NCBI RefSeq assembly: GCF_921293095.1
Contig: NC_060247.1
Span: 48,209,111 to 48,273,110 of the forward strand
Length of the DNA: 64,000 nucleotides
Reading direction: 5' to 3'
Source of the DNA: Ischnura elegans
Lineage: Eukaryota; Arthropoda; Insecta; Odonata; Coenagrionidae
The notes beneath the pieces were generated by a model, which was not told where the DNA came from, searched no databases, and saw nothing but the letters and a program-made list of their open reading frames with translations. Positions 1 through 11,893 of the stretch are shown in pieces. Position numbers and translations under genes: made by a program. Position 1 is the first letter of the stretch; each line of letters starts with the position of its first letter.

Positions 1-694
1 AAGTGATTGGTTGTGAGATCGATCACAAAGGCCAAAAATAGTTTATTATTTGAAAATTTCCTTTCTAATAAATATATTTTTAATATAATTGAGGCAATGC
101 GTCAAGCGTGAACAATGTTACGTCGTCAGTGGCACGGTCACCTGATCCTCGGCTTCATCCCACTTCTTTTCACATGATAGCTCGCTCCACCCCTACCCCG
201 AACGTCATGTGCTAGCGGACAGCCCGAGGCGTTCTGCAATATCCACGCACTTCTAGCTCGGATTCTTTTCTTCATCTTCAATGATTTTGAGCCCATATTT
301 TAAAGTTCCTACTTGTTCCTTCGGAAGGGCCATGATCAGAAGATAAATAAAAATAAAACTAATAAAAATGAAACCGGACTTGATTAAACCCACACGGAAA
401 ACACTCGCTGGCTTGAAGTCAACACATCCTGGAAAGTACGGAACTACTTGTACGAGGTGAAGTTTGGAACTGATGCTATCGCGTACGGCGTACGCAGAGC
501 ATACTGCAGTGGGTGAAGCATGACCATATGACTGCGCCATTAATTATTTTTGTCCTTCAGAGAAGGGAACTTACCCACTCATTGCTAAGTAGGGTAGCGC
601 CAGATGAGCTGATGAATTCGGATTACTAGTGGGGAGAAATAAAGTATCCGGAGAAGATTTACCTTCGTCAGTTACTCTGACAAGTGAGACTTAA

Positions 695-1611
695 AGTATA
701 ACTCGAAAGTATACTCTCACTACCTCATCTCATTGTTTCATATCTGATGACCTTAACCATGATGTGGCCTTTGTTATGGAAGTGCAACGCCACCTGATAG
801 AATTTTTAAAGAGAACTTCGCCGATGATCCAAGAAGTTCAGTACTTCACAGATGGATGTGCTGGGCAATATAAAAACTGCAAGTCTTTTTTAAATTTGTG
901 CCATCATTATAATGACTATGGCATTAATGCAACCTGGTCTTTTTTTCCACAAGCCATGGGAAGTCTTCTTGTGATGGTATAGGTGGTACAATTAAACGAA
1001 TGGCGAGGAAAGCCAGCCTGCATCGCCCAATGGCACAGCAAATAACAAACAGCAGCGGGATGTATGAATTTTGTAGAGATAATGTGAAAAACATCAACAT
1101 CCATTACATTAAGTCTAGTGATGTGGCTTGGTCACGTAGTAAACTTCTTGAAAGATCCACCAAGGCAAAAACAATTCCAGGTACAAGAAACTTCCATCAT
1201 TTTGTGCCTTTATCGGATAGAAAAGTTGCTGCAAAGTTCACTGGCCTGGATGATGAGTACAGCATTATATTTGATTTTTGTTCCGTAACAGTGGATTTCC
1301 CAGATAATTTGGTTGTTGGTTCATATGCAGCTTGTATTTACAGCATGCAGTGGTACATTGGAGTAGTGGAAGCTCTCAACCATGAAGAAAGTGATATTTC
1401 AGTTAAATTCATGACGCCTAAAGGACCCTCACCTTCATTCTCTTGGCCTGAGAGAGATGATGTTTGCTGTGTGCCACTAGGACACATATTGTGTGTGCTT
1501 AATTCTCCTGCAACTACAAGCTCTGGGAGGTCATACTACTTCTTGAGGGAGGAAGTGGACCACATTAAAAAAATATATATAGACTTTGTGAAAAACACTA
1601 AGACATCTTAG
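695..1611 (+). pseudogene. Frameshifted transposon-associated protein of unknown function
   Basis: An open frame runs from about 695 (after a stop at 692-694) to 982, and a second frame from about 950 to the stop at 1609-1611. The first part carries YFTDGCAGQYKN followed by LCHH. The second frame, read from about 951, gives HGKSSCDGIGGTIKR and then about 200 further residues. Together these match the order of conserved blocks in an uncharacterised protein family that recurs in arthropod and cnidarian genomes, usually in many copies, which I know by pattern but cannot name. The join needs a one-base shift in the T-rich run at 939-947, so this copy is broken. The Asp in FTDG and CDG could be catalytic, but that is inference. 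No terminal repeats were found around it. Confidence 0.55.
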
Positions 1612-1708
1612 AATGTGATCAGCCAGTTAAAAAGAGGAGGCTCACTTTCAAATTAATTGGTAAGGTTGTTTATTTAATTGTACTGTTTCTACCTAAATTT
1701 CCAATGAT

Positions 1709-1774
1709 ATAGAATCACTAAATGAAACATTGAAAATAAGCATAGAATCACTAAATGAAACATTGAAAATAAGC
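1709..1774. repeat. Perfect 33-bp tandem duplication
   Basis: The 33-bp unit at 1709-1741 is repeated without change at 1742-1774. It lies about 100 bp downstream of the broken transposon-like ORF. Identity of the copies suggests a recent slippage or duplication event. Confidence 0.9.
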
Positions 1775-3070
1775 ATTAGTGTGAAGTACCTGAAAGATTT
1801 CTCAATTCAAATGATTTGATGACAGTTCCCTTTGACATTCAATAATGTACATTCCTGTGATGTCAATACATCTAAATATGAAATGTATCTGGTCTTTGGA
1901 CTAAGATTAAAAGGAATGTAGAATGTGTCTACCATGGCTCATGCAGTTTTTTTAAATTAAAACTCCCTCTACTCAAATAGCCCTGATAGCACGAAATTAG
2001 CAGTATGTGGGGGAGTACATTGACATGACTGCTTATGTGTTTCCTACTGTAAGAGCCAGTAGCGTACACTATAGTGAGATAATGCATGCTCCAATATTTT
2101 TTAATCATGAGTATAAGCTTATATCTCCTCTAAATTGTGTCATTTCCATGTGCTTTGAAAAAAATGCCATTTTTTCCCGTGACCATGAATGAGAATTTTT
2201 TTTTACTAAAAGGAACGCCGGACTCACGATTTTTTTTCATCAGGATCTTTGCTCATACATTAATGATTATTTTAAACTGAACCATGAGTCTGTATTCGCA
2301 TGGCCTTTCCCTGTGGATGCTCACAATCAAAAATGGTACAAGCGAGATTTTTTTGTCAACTTTATTTTTTTGCAGCTGACTTACTTCATGCAGTGAATAT
2401 TTAATGACAATCGTGGGATCATTATGGACTCCTTAGCTTTAGAAAAAAAAATCATGTCTTTTCATCTCACAGGAATGGAGTTATGGATGAAAATAAAAAT
2501 CACCATGTGTTGCACGTTGCGGCAATTTAGGGGTCATGCTCAAATTTCAATTACTCATATTTCATTAACAATTGACAATTGGAGGCTAAAATTGCACACA
2601 ATCTCTAATCATACAATGATGTTTGACCATGGCAAGTTTCATGAAAATCCGAGTCGGTGGGTGTCATGGCCTGGTTGATTTGAAATGGAATGACCCAGAA
2701 ATGGTGGCGTCGAGTGGAGGTGTAACGCATATACCGTAGCGGAAGGACAAATCAACCTACCCAATGTGGTGTTTTTAAATAGAAATCCTATTTCGAACAA
2801 CAGAAATGATTGAAATAATTGAAGGTGTCGACTTGAACGAAGAAAAAGAAATGAATCAAGAGCAGAAACGCAGATGGAATGCGAGAAATTCCAAGGCCAG
2901 CATTATATAGTCTCTACAATAGAGATCCGTGGTACACCATGTATAATGTGCTGTGGAACAGTAGTAGTTTTACAAGTAGAAAGGAGAACAATAGGAAAGT
3001 GAAGAAAAGAATTTCGAAGAATCTCAAGAGTATAAAGAAAATCAAGATGAAGAAAATTTAATGAAAGGTG
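1775..3070. other. Intergenic, no gene seen
   Basis: AT-rich sequence with only short chance ORFs. It is bounded on the right by the TTAA at the start of the piggyBac-like element. The left-most 1-694 is similar: it holds one 95-codon minus-strand ORF (253-540) with a hydrophobic stretch that I do not accept as a gene. Confidence 0.4.
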
Positions 3071-5344
3071 TTAACACATTCAATGCGGATGATATTTTCA
3101 CCGAAACCTCCAGTGACGGATGGGTGATTTTCCTTCATAACGGTGGTCTTGGAAGTAATACAACAGAATTTGCAATTTTTTTTGTTTCTTTTTCAAGCAA
3201 TTTGTAAAAAACCCTAATGACATACATGTATGCCACCCGTCACCAGTAATTGACAATTCACGCAACCCGCATTACACACATGCAATTTTCCTTGTATGAA
3301 GGAGTGAACTTTTCATATTTCCGTTTATAACACTTCTTCTACCATTGATTCCTTAGGTTAATGACGGAAATATCTTGGAATTAGTCTTTACATGTATTTT
3401 TTTTGTTTCAACGGCCGTAGATTTAATTTTTTCAAGTCACAGAAGTAGAACACACAATGAACGGCAAGAAAAATATAAATAAAGGGATAAACATTTTTTT
3501 AATCTATGTTACCTCAGAGTTATTGCAAAATTGAAATATTTCAATAAAAATTCTCACAAATGTTTATGATATATTTGAAAGCAAGGCCTTAGATAGTGCC
3601 CTGGTTGACCTTCACATTCTGGGCAAATTGCAGTCACTGTCCTACGGATGCCTTCACGGTTAGCGGAGAAATGAAGAGCCTGCATCATTCCTAAAAACCT
3701 ATCACGGCACATTTTCTCCCGAATATCAGTACTCACACTAATTCTGACCTCCAATCGTTAGAAATCGTGTTAACCCTAATTGCGCCCATCTGGAGAAGAA
3801 GGCCCAGCCAAGTTTCCAGTTCTCCCTGTCCAACAGCTTCCAATCCATTATGCCCTTAGTGAAGGCCCTTAGTGAAGGCCCTTGGTGAAGGATTTCGGAG
3901 GAAAATGCTTTCTGCATTTTTCTCCGTCTATGAGAGGATTATTTCAAAGAAAATATCATTTGCAAGTTGAAATAATCTCTGGGAGTGCCGCTGGTAGGGA
4001 GGGACTCCAGCCTTGAGCCTTAAAAATTATCCAGCAAAATAGTACAATTTGTGCAATGGAGTGTTGCATGATTAATACCTTAGTTTTTATGAAAATTAAG
4101 ACTGTATCTGTACCTAACACTAGAATGTATTAATGACCTACAACATGAAAACACCATAATGATCAGAGGACAATTAATTGATGCGGAGCAATGACTGAGA
4201 AAATATGCCGTAAAATTAGGAAAAAAACCCAAATTATGTAAGAAACGTAATTTGCAATAATTATTTTAAAATTATTAATAAAGTATAAAATACGACCTTA
4301 TGGACCGCATGGAAACATTTTGGAATAAAATAGTAAGTTTTGAGACGGAAATACACGTTATTAACAAAAACTAAGTCTGATAATAATTTTTGTGGCTGCA
4401 CATAGGATATGAATAAATTAAAAAATAAGATGAAAATACTATTTCAAGGGAATAAATAATGGTTAAATGCCGTAATGCTTAAAATACCTCTGAGTCTATT
4501 TTTTCTGCAATTTCGTTTACAAAGCTAAGGAAATAAATAAACGAGTAAAAAAATACAAACCAATACTGTAGATAATGTAATGCAGTGTTGCATACGCCAT
4601 TAATATGTTATTTTTTTATGAAAAGGAAGAAAATCTGCAACTAACCCAACACGTATGAATAACTCAGAAAATGAAATAAAATCGAAATGAATAGAGGATT
4701 GGTAATTGACCTAGGGAAACGAATGAGAAAATATGCCGTAAAAGTAGAAAAAAGACCCAAAAAAATCACCCAGGATAAACGTAATTTGCATTAATAAAAA
4801 ATGTTCCTAGCAAAAGAAATTCAAATATAACATCATTAACTGAAACACCGCACTAAGATCATTTTTTTATAATGTAGTGAGTATGAAACGGGGATAAATA
4901 TCTTTAATAAAAAAGTTAGTCTAATCATAATTTTTGTGATAGCACATAAAATATGAATAAATTAAATATGAAGGTAAAAAACAAAAAAAAAAAAATAATC
5001 CATATGTGAGACATGATTATGATATTTACGATAAGAATGATGAAAAAAAGACGATGGAAATGAAAAGAAAAATCTCAACCTGCCAAATTGTTCCAAAAAT
5101 AGCACTAAAGTAAACAAAAAAACACTAAAAATGAAGGAACACGTAGAACTAGAAACGGACACTTCCGCAATGGTGTAAGGTCAATCCCGAACTGCGGGAG
5201 GGTGAAAAAGTAACGCTAGGCGCGCTCGGAGCACCCTAGTGACCAGCGGAAAAACGTACTCCCGAAGACATACATTTATGCCATCCGCCTGAGTGGAAAA
5301 GCCCTCATGACATATATATATGTCATCCGCACTGAATGTGTTAA
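3071..5344. mobile_element. piggyBac-like element, non-autonomous, with TTAA ends
   Basis: The left end is TTAA (3071-3074) followed by CACATTCAATGCGGATGATA. The right end, read on the minus strand from 5344, is TTAA then CACATTCAGTGCGGATGACA. The two 20-bp ends differ at two positions, and TTAA is the known target duplication of piggyBac. A sub-terminal motif like CATACATNTATGCCAYCCG recurs at about 3222, 5270 and (degenerate) 5310. The only coding trace is a minus-strand fragment at 3554-3754 that looks like an internally deleted piggyBac transposase. A short direct repeat (CCCTTAGTGAAGG, three copies) sits near 3853-3893. The total length of 2274 bp is near that of an intact piggyBac, but most of the interior is AT-rich and non-coding. 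Confidence 0.8.
3554..3754 (-). pseudogene. Deleted piggyBac transposase remnant
   Basis: A 66-residue ORF. Its first half contains MCRDRFLGMMQALHFSANRE, which resembles the N-terminal M-RxRF-x-LHF block of piggyBac transposases. Its second half contains CPECEG then PCFQIYHKH, like the C-terminal Cys-rich finger of the same family. The roughly 400 residues that normally separate them, including the DDD catalytic core, are absent and the two ends are in one frame. It lies inside the TTAA-bounded element, which supports the call. It cannot be an active transposase. Whether it is still translated is unknown. Confidence 0.6.
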
Positions 5345-5570
5345 AAGAAGGGAAGGTGTAACTATGTGAGTCAAATTATTCCGAGGTTGTTGTGTATTTA
5401 CATAATGGAAGTAAGTGAAGTTGTAAATTTATCGCCTCCAAATACAATCCAGAGCATGTTCAGTAATTAAAATTACCGTAAATAATCCCAAAACTTAAAA
5501 ACTATGAGACCTTTGCAAAACGCGCCCTGCAAAACACTTCCCATGATGTGCTCCGAACAAGTGCCGTCAA

Positions 5571-5794
5571 GCAACTGAAAAGTTGACAGTGCGCAGGGTT
5601 GGGTAAACACCCACGCGATCTATTCCTGTCGGCAACAATTTAATCACCCTCAGAATAGGTCAGAATGCAATTATTTAGTTGCGGCAACTAAAAAGTCGCC
5701 GGTGCGCGGGGCTATAGTCAATGCCGTGTGTTTCATTTGAACTTCCGTAAAGCAACTAAATAGTTGCTTTTAAAAAGTTGCCAGTGCGCGGGGG
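5571..5794. repeat. Three spaced copies of a GTTGCCAGTGCGCGGG motif
   Basis: Related blocks of the form GCAACT-A/T-rich-AGTTGCCAGTGCGCGGG occur at 5571-5598, 5684-5711 and 5752-5794. The core AGTYGMCRGTGCGCRGGG is at 5581, 5694 and 5776. The spacing is about 110 and 80 bp. Each block has the inverted pair GCAACT/AGTTGC, so each could form a small hairpin. The local GC content is higher than the surroundings. No element boundary was found; it may be a decayed MITE or satellite fragment. Confidence 0.6.
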
Positions 5795-5854
5795 CCCTTC
5801 TTTGCGTTAATTGTTACCATTTATATACTGTAAATACATATAGTTATATAAAAT

Positions 5855-7270
5855 TTTAGTCAGCTTTGACGTGGTACCCCTATTCACCAAGATGACAACA
5901 GACAGAGCCATCAGCATCCGGAAGAAATTTGGAGAGGACACAGCCAATCAGATATGCTTAACCCTTTACGGTCCAATGTCACGGCTGGCTAGACAAGTTT
6001 AGTGTTACAAGCACTTGGCTTGTCGAAGCATCAGATCTTACTTAGAGTTGAGCTTGACAACAAGGCAAAGCGATTTACACAAGGGCAATATTTCAAGAGA
6101 TTACCTGATTTGCTGTCAACTCGAAGTTAGACCTGATGCTCACCTCGACGTTGGACCGCAAAGGGTTAAAGACTATATTTCAAGTGGAAGGGCGAATACT
6201 ACAAGTAGGCAGAAGGAGCAGCAATGAGATCTCCCATCTCTCCTACAGTGGCCAACATGTACACGGTAGACTTCCACACAACAGCTCTAGGGAAAGCCCC
6301 CTTCAAATTGTTGATGTGGCTTTGGTACGTGAATGACACGTTCGGAATATAGACACATGGCAAGGGGAAGCAGTAAGAGTTCCATCTCCATCTCAACAGC
6401 ATTGACGAGGACATCAAATTTATGAACCAAGAGGAAATCCACGGGAAGTTACCCCTCTTGGATAACCTCACTACAAGAAGAGAAGATGGTACTTTGGGAC
6501 ACACTGTATATAGAAAACCAAACAGTACAAACACGCATCTCCTAGCCAGATCCAATCACCACCCAGCACAAATTAATGGAGTGATGACTAGAATGATCCA
6601 TCTCTCTCATGGACGAGGATCACAGGTGCGAAGAGCTAAATAAGTTAACAAAAATACTTTTGAAGAATGGATACAGAAGAAAAGGAATAAGGATGACCAT
6701 CTCCCGGAAATTAAGACACCATGACTCAGGACCTGAAGAAGAAAAGATCGATGAGGAGAAAAAAGCCTTCCTGCCATACATTAAAGGAATAACGGGTAAT
6801 ATAAAGAATATTATGAAGGCACCACATAAAAACCATGTGTCAGCCACTTACACAAATAGGAAGTATCATCCGTAATGTCAAAGGAAGAGAAAAATTAGAA
6901 ACGGAGGGAGGGACCAATTAACATGGGGCATGAGCAAACAAGTATATATGGGTGAAACTGGACGCACAATAAAAACTAGGGACAACAAGCAGAGCAAGCC
7001 ATGTTGACTGGGCCACGCCGATAAATCAGCGGTTGTCAAACATGCCACAAAAAGCCTCACCATCAATATGCATAAATAACCTGAAAATTCTTGCCAGAGG
7101 AAAACATTTCAAAAAGAGAATCTTCTGGGAGGCCTTGGAAAATAAGGAGTACAGAAACACTTTAATGGAGACAATGGATAGAAGATTAGTAAAACTAGGC
7201 TTCCATTAATTTCTAGAAAGAATGATGTCCAGAAAATTCTCTGCCAGCACCCACCACATATAAATTGATG
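5855..7270 (+). mobile_element. Penelope-like retroelement (RT plus GIY-YIG), degraded
   Basis: Translation in shifting frames gives, in order: SFDVVPLFTKM (reverse transcriptase motif A, about 5860-5893); a block ending AMRSPISPTVANMY (motif B, about 6224-6265); LMWLWYVNDTFG (motif C, with YVND in place of YVDD, about 6310-6345); REDGTLGHTVYRKPNSTNTH and SNHHPAQINGV (thumb, about 6480-6585); NGYRRKGIR and AFLPYIKGITG (about 6665-6800); and a GIY-YIG nuclease part YMGETGRTIKTR followed by LGHADKSAVVKHA (about 6942-7050). That order is diagnostic for Penelope-like elements with a C-terminal GIY-YIG domain. The copy is 5'-truncated, has several stops and frameshifts, and is interrupted by a TTAA-bounded insertion at 5958-6169. 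It is inactive. Confidence 0.85.
5958..6169. mobile_element. piggyBac-type MITE (TTAA, CCCTTT ends) inside the Penelope element
   Basis: The left end is TTAA then CCCTTTACGGTCCAATGTC. The right end on the minus strand is TTAA then CCCTTTGCGGTCCAACGTC, giving 19-bp inverted repeats with two mismatches. The 212-bp insert separates two parts of one reverse transcriptase reading frame. Upstream, after motif A, the frame leads into the left TTAA; downstream, after one base shift, it continues as FQWKGEYYK toward motif B. This shows it inserted after the retroelement. It encodes nothing. Confidence 0.8.
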
Positions 7271-7278
7271 CTCAATAA

Positions 7279-7912
7279 GGGTGTCTGGCCAATCAAAGCA
7301 GAAAAATTCATGCATAATTCCCTGTTTTCCAGGGATATTTTACAAAATTCCAGGTTAATCCTACGTGATTACTGTGATAGAAAAGAACTTAAAAACACCT
7401 AAAATTACTTCAATACCTTTAAATAATATTAAATATATGTATCTACAAGGATAAGGAATACGTTAGTTAACACACATTGGATGCACAATTCAAATGTATT
7501 CAATGCAAGCCTAGAAACTGCTTCCACACCCAAAGTAGATGTTGACATCACCTGGCATTCTATTCTTCGTGTTTTTGTATCTCACTTGAGTCAACAGCGC
7601 TAGACATCTTGATTCTGTTCTCTTGTCTGATATTCCACGTTTTGATGTGGCTGTAAAAATTCTACTATGCTACTCCACTTAAAATTACCACAAAAACATG
7701 TCAAAAACTGCACACAAGCCAGAAAACGGATGTTGAACTGGCAAAATTCAATGAGAAATGAATTTGAAATAACAGCTTTAGAAATTCCTGGCTGGCAGGC
7801 AAAAATTCATAAATAATTCCAGGGACTAAAAATTCACGCACAATTCCAGATTTTTCCCAGTCGCTGGACACCCAGTATCAAAATTTACATAAAAGCAAAG
7901 TATGGACACCCA
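7279..7912. mobile_element. hAT-like MITE, GGGTGTC ends
   Basis: The left end GGGTGTCTGGC and the right end ...GGACACCC(A) are inverted. The flanks CTCAATAA (7271-7278) and GTCAATAA (7913-7920) look like an 8-bp target duplication with one change. A second inner copy of the right-end motif (CTGGACACCCA, 7864-7874) and repeats of AAAATTCA-TAATTCC near both ends suggest sub-terminal repeats. No coding capacity. It lies at the 3' end of the Penelope remnant. Confidence 0.6.
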
Positions 7913-7929
7913 GTCAATAAAGGCGACAT

Positions 7930-8047
7930 GGTCATTTGCCGAAAAATAGATATCGCCATTTAAAAATCTAAAAGTGTGAAATTCGTACTCCAGGAGTAAT
8001 AATCTTTCGATTTAGGCAATAAAAAAATTTTAGGAAACCACCCTATT
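7930..8047. repeat. 3' fragment of the 668-bp 4-bp-TSD family
   Basis: About 115 bp match the right end of the elements at 12596-13263 and 54349-55016, including GTACTCCAGGAGTAATAATC and the terminal AGGAAACCACCCTATT. The 5' part is absent. Confidence 0.8.
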
Positions 8048-9689
8048 ACGACTTCCAGTGGACTTTCGACCCTGATTACTCTGTTCAGAATACTATGTGG
8101 TGATTGGGTTGTTATAGTCCTGAAGATTACAGCTTTTCCCTCAATTATTCCCAAAAATATTTGAATGTGGATTTTCTAGAATGCAACCATCAATGCCTAT
8201 TCAAGGTGACTCATAACGTTACGTAATGTAATTCAATGTTTACCCCATGTTTTCCAAGGCCTACTTTTTTCAGATTTTCAATGTTTTCGCAGAGAAAATC
8301 TCAAGCAACATGCACCTAATAGCTTTGATTAGTAATATATCAATAACCACCCAAATTTCTTGTGCATAATGAGGAATGGCCACAGGGAGAAAGCAGAAGA
8401 TAAAATTTTGAGTAAGAAACAAGCTATTCTACATAGATACAAGATTCAAACATCAAAGATGGTGGCACAAATGGTAAGTTCACTGGATTCAGAAAGATAC
8501 CCTACAGATCAGAGAACAACAAATTGGACAGAAGTTTAATAACAGCAAGAGAAGATCATACAGTTTCTCAGTGGCAAATGCTATCTGAACCACGACTTAG
8601 GCTAACTAAATGTAAAGTATTTAATACTGGGAAACAGTGGAGAATAGTATCTGAGGCATTGGGGTACTAGAGACTGAAGAGAAAGGGTGTGATAGATAAA
8701 ATATGATAATGTAATAATGGTTGAAGTGGTCTAGAGGTGCATTGAATTTGTGGAGTTAAATGATTAAGAAACCATAGTTAAAAAAGGAAATTATTGTAAA
8801 TATGCTATACAAAGAAATAAGGAGGTAAGTTGACATGTTGGATGATGGACATAAGAGGGATGTTGATAAAATATTTCATGTTAACTTACCTTCACTAATT
8901 TAAGATTTTAATAACAATAATAAAGATAAACTAAGAGCATTGAAAGAAAAGGTATTAACAAAGTTTTCTTGATTAATTTCCTGATATTTCTTTGTTTCAT
9001 GTGATTCCCAGATTTCAAGGATGGTGAAAATCATTCAGTTCCAAGGAACAATTGTATAATATCAACATCATGAATAAATAGTATGTGGCCTTCCAAATGA
9101 ATGCAGTGACTTGGTGATTTACTTCATCAAGAAACACAATTTTCCATAAACTTTTTAGAATAAACTTCCAGCCAAATTGGGGCATTTTAGTCCAATTTAA
9201 ACAATTTATTTCTATCATAATAATCTATCATAATAATAATAAATTTCTTTTTACAAATTTACCACCAGGTTTGGGGCTGGTATCAGAAAACAGTTCAGTT
9301 AGAATTATTTCAGCCTTGTTTATTGCACAGCATTTCATAGTGAGTTTTCTCCAAGGACAGACATTAACAATCAACTAAAAAGAAAAAATAAATGAGATAA
9401 TTAACAGGTAGCACAAAGACTTGGCTAGATGCCTTATCCATCGAATTCAAAGTGGCACCATATTTCCGTGGGGTCAACAGAAACTGAAAAAACCAACATT
9501 TTCTTCACAACCCAAACAAGGCATACTTCCCCTCGTCCTGAATCTTTAATTCGCTTTGCACCGGCTGAATGTAACATCAGTAAAAACCCAAACAGTATTC
9601 ACATCCGTACGGAGTAAAATAAGAAATCCTCAAGAAAAACAACTCAAAAACATTAATACTATACTGTGATTAGCATTACTCAAAATTAC
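8048..9689. other. AT-rich gap, probably BTBD9 intron
   Basis: No gene, long ORF or clear terminal-repeat element is visible. If the BTB exon at 9690 continues to the left, this is intron sequence of that gene. Confidence 0.4.
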
Positions 9690-9934
9690 CTGAAATATTC
9701 ACTGCGCGCGGCAAGAATGGCCTTGTGCCCATGAAAGCGATGACCCTCGACAAGAAGCACAACATCGCTGTATTCATCATTAAGGTACAGGGCTCCAATG
9801 TGTTCTGACAAGTGATGAACATGATCTATTTCTCCCAACGGAGTTTGCGTGCCAAGGTGATGGTGATGACTGCTCATTGCTGATTCCTCGAGATGACACT
9901 TCAAGCACACACTTCCTCGCCGCTGCCCTATCCA
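9690..9934 (-). CDS. BTBD9: BTBD9-like BTB/POZ protein, first coding exon (partial)
   Basis: The exon is bounded by a good acceptor (pyrimidine-rich, TTGCAG, just above 9934) and a donor CAG/GTAATT (9689-9688). The first ATG in frame is at 9877, so the coding part is 9690-9877, 62 codons plus two bases. The product begins MSSHHHH and continues GEIDHVHHLSEHIGAL, then DEYSDVVLLVEGHRFHGHKA and ILAARSEYF. This is the start of the BTB domain of BTBD9 (GEIDHVHxLSEHIGAL and HxxILAARxxYFRALL in the family). BTBD9 has been linked to cullin-3 ubiquitin ligases and, in flies and humans, to sleep and iron/dopamine traits. The last Arg codon is split by the intron, as AG/G. The rest of the BTB domain, the BACK domain and the two C-terminal discoidin-like domains were not found to the left, so that intron would exceed 9.6 kb. 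Upstream in-frame codons from 9934 to 9878 are probably 5' UTR. Confidence 0.75.
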
Positions 9935-11596
9935 CTGCAAGTAAAAGCAATCTATGAAACGAAATCAAGTACAGGTGTTACACAATTTTGTATTCATGGT
10001 TCAACTTCATGAAGACACCACAAAAGTATGAGTTTCACAGAACTTTCTTTGTTCTTTAAAAAAAAACCAAAAACAAAAATTTCGAAAGCATCGGAACGAA
10101 TTTGCATCTAAAGATAGCACACAAACATGCGACATTGTAACTGAAATCTTTGCGCCGTAACCCTTAATGAACAATATCTCTTAGCTAACTCCGAAGTCAC
10201 AAGTCAGGATGGGCTTTCAGTTACCAGGCCTCAAAAGGCGCAAGAATCAACATTTAGGTCTACAAAAATAACTGGAATTCACAAGTGGATTCACTACATT
10301 TACACATAGAAAACAACTTGGTGAATGGAGACATTTGTGTAATGTAAAATGTAGGTGAAGAACTTTATGGTATCCTGCATAATTGATAACACATAGGCTT
10401 AGGTATATTTCAAGCCAATAGGTAAATCACAGATAGGGCCAAAATTTTGCCGCCAAGGAATAATTTCGTCTTTACACCGAAAAGACGATACACAGAACAT
10501 AAAGCCTATTTTACCCAGCCTATAGCCACTAAATGCGCAACGGATGACCTCCCTTACCATTAGAAACCTCAAGAAGCTCCAAAACACACGATGGAAAAAT
10601 TTCCTCTTATGAATGTCAACAATGACATAAACATACTTGAACCGCATAGATAATTAATATTGCTAACTCGCCACTAATAATGATTCAGAAAGCCATCCAA
10701 TAGTATGTTTAATCAAAATACTTAAAATTGAGGCCGACAAAAAAATGGCAAGGTAGTATGCTCGGCGTGATGCATCAACGCTTATGCGTAACATTGACAG
10801 CAACGACCGAACAGCAACACACATTCCATGAAATATACTTCCACAGCATTATTCATTTCCACAGAACAGAAGGACATATATCTGATTCACTAAATGTCAT
10901 ACCTTATTAGTGATCAAAATCTCCCTCCAAGTGTTGACATCACGATTCACACAGAAAAACAGATACAGCCTTTACACCACTTTGCACGTCGGTTGCGATG
11001 TTGCGCTGTTCTACAAAAAGAATCGCGAGACTACGCTCTCTGTGGAGAACGTGACGAATTCTGTGACGAGAAAGGCAGAGGGCGGTTCAAATGTTACGTC
11101 AACATCGTCCCCTGGGTGAAGAGGATTTTAAGATGTTTATAAATAATTTTCTGGCTTTAGAATCATTTTCTGCTTTAGGGATGAGAAATTTTAAGGTAAA
11201 ATTATTGTGTATATCATGATGTCGTGAATACGGTCACTGAATTGTTACAATTCATTTCTGTTCTCTTCCTCCTTTAAACGCTATTTCCTGATTAATAGGC
11301 GTTTATATGTGGCATTGGAAAAAGCTGTCTCTTACGTTTATACCAAAACTTTTTACACATTAAGATACTTACACACAGACTGACATGGGGACGGAGAGTC
11401 GAAAGAGGTTGGTGAGAGCAACCACCCTGCGTCGCATGAAAAGATGGCAATCTTCAAAGAGGCTCTTCATTGGAAATTTTATTTTACCAGCTTAACAGAT
11501 AACGTTAGTGAGTATGAGTATCTCCAAGCCCCAATTGTCTACGTCTCGCAACGCATACGAGAGCTAGCTGATCGCTAAGAGTTATTTATTGCATAC
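9935..11596. other. Upstream region of the BTBD9-like exon
   Basis: No coding region is recognised. A first non-coding exon and promoter of the minus-strand BTBD9-like gene should lie here or beyond. A slightly GC-richer patch near 10980-11120 is the only compositional hint. No element boundaries were seen. Confidence 0.3.
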
Positions 11597-11893
11597 CAGG
11601 GGCTCAGCTAGGAAGTAATGGCTATGGGGGGGGGGGGGGGTTCCAGGCGCAACTAATACTTGGGGGCCTGGGGGTATTGCATACTCGCCAGGGTATGCGG
11701 GAGGTGCGGAGTCCCTTCCCAGAAAAAATTAAGATAAATAGTTCAAAATGGTGAGTTTTACGGCTTTCGGAGGGATATCACTATTCTTTTAGTAATATTA
11801 ATTCAATTAAGTAAAATAATTTAAAAATTTCTCTTGAGCTCTGGAGGGGGTTTTATCCCCCAAACCCCCCCCCCCCTCATCGCTGCGCCACTG
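11597..11893. mobile_element. hAT MITE with TSD TTGCATAC
   Basis: The 8-bp sequence TTGCATAC occurs at 11589-11596 and again at 11894-11901. Between them the element begins CAGGGGCTCAGC and ends GCTGCGCCACTG, loosely inverted. It contains a G-run of 16 bases and a C-run, which is typical of the CAGTGGCG family found elsewhere in the window. No coding capacity. Confidence 0.75.

Noticed and set aside
253-540. 95-codon minus-strand ORF with a hydrophobic segment and a tail (VGTLKYGLKII) that faintly recalls part of BTBD9
   Set aside because: No splice signal fits, the intervening BTBD9 domains are missing, and the resemblance covers about ten residues. Treated as chance.
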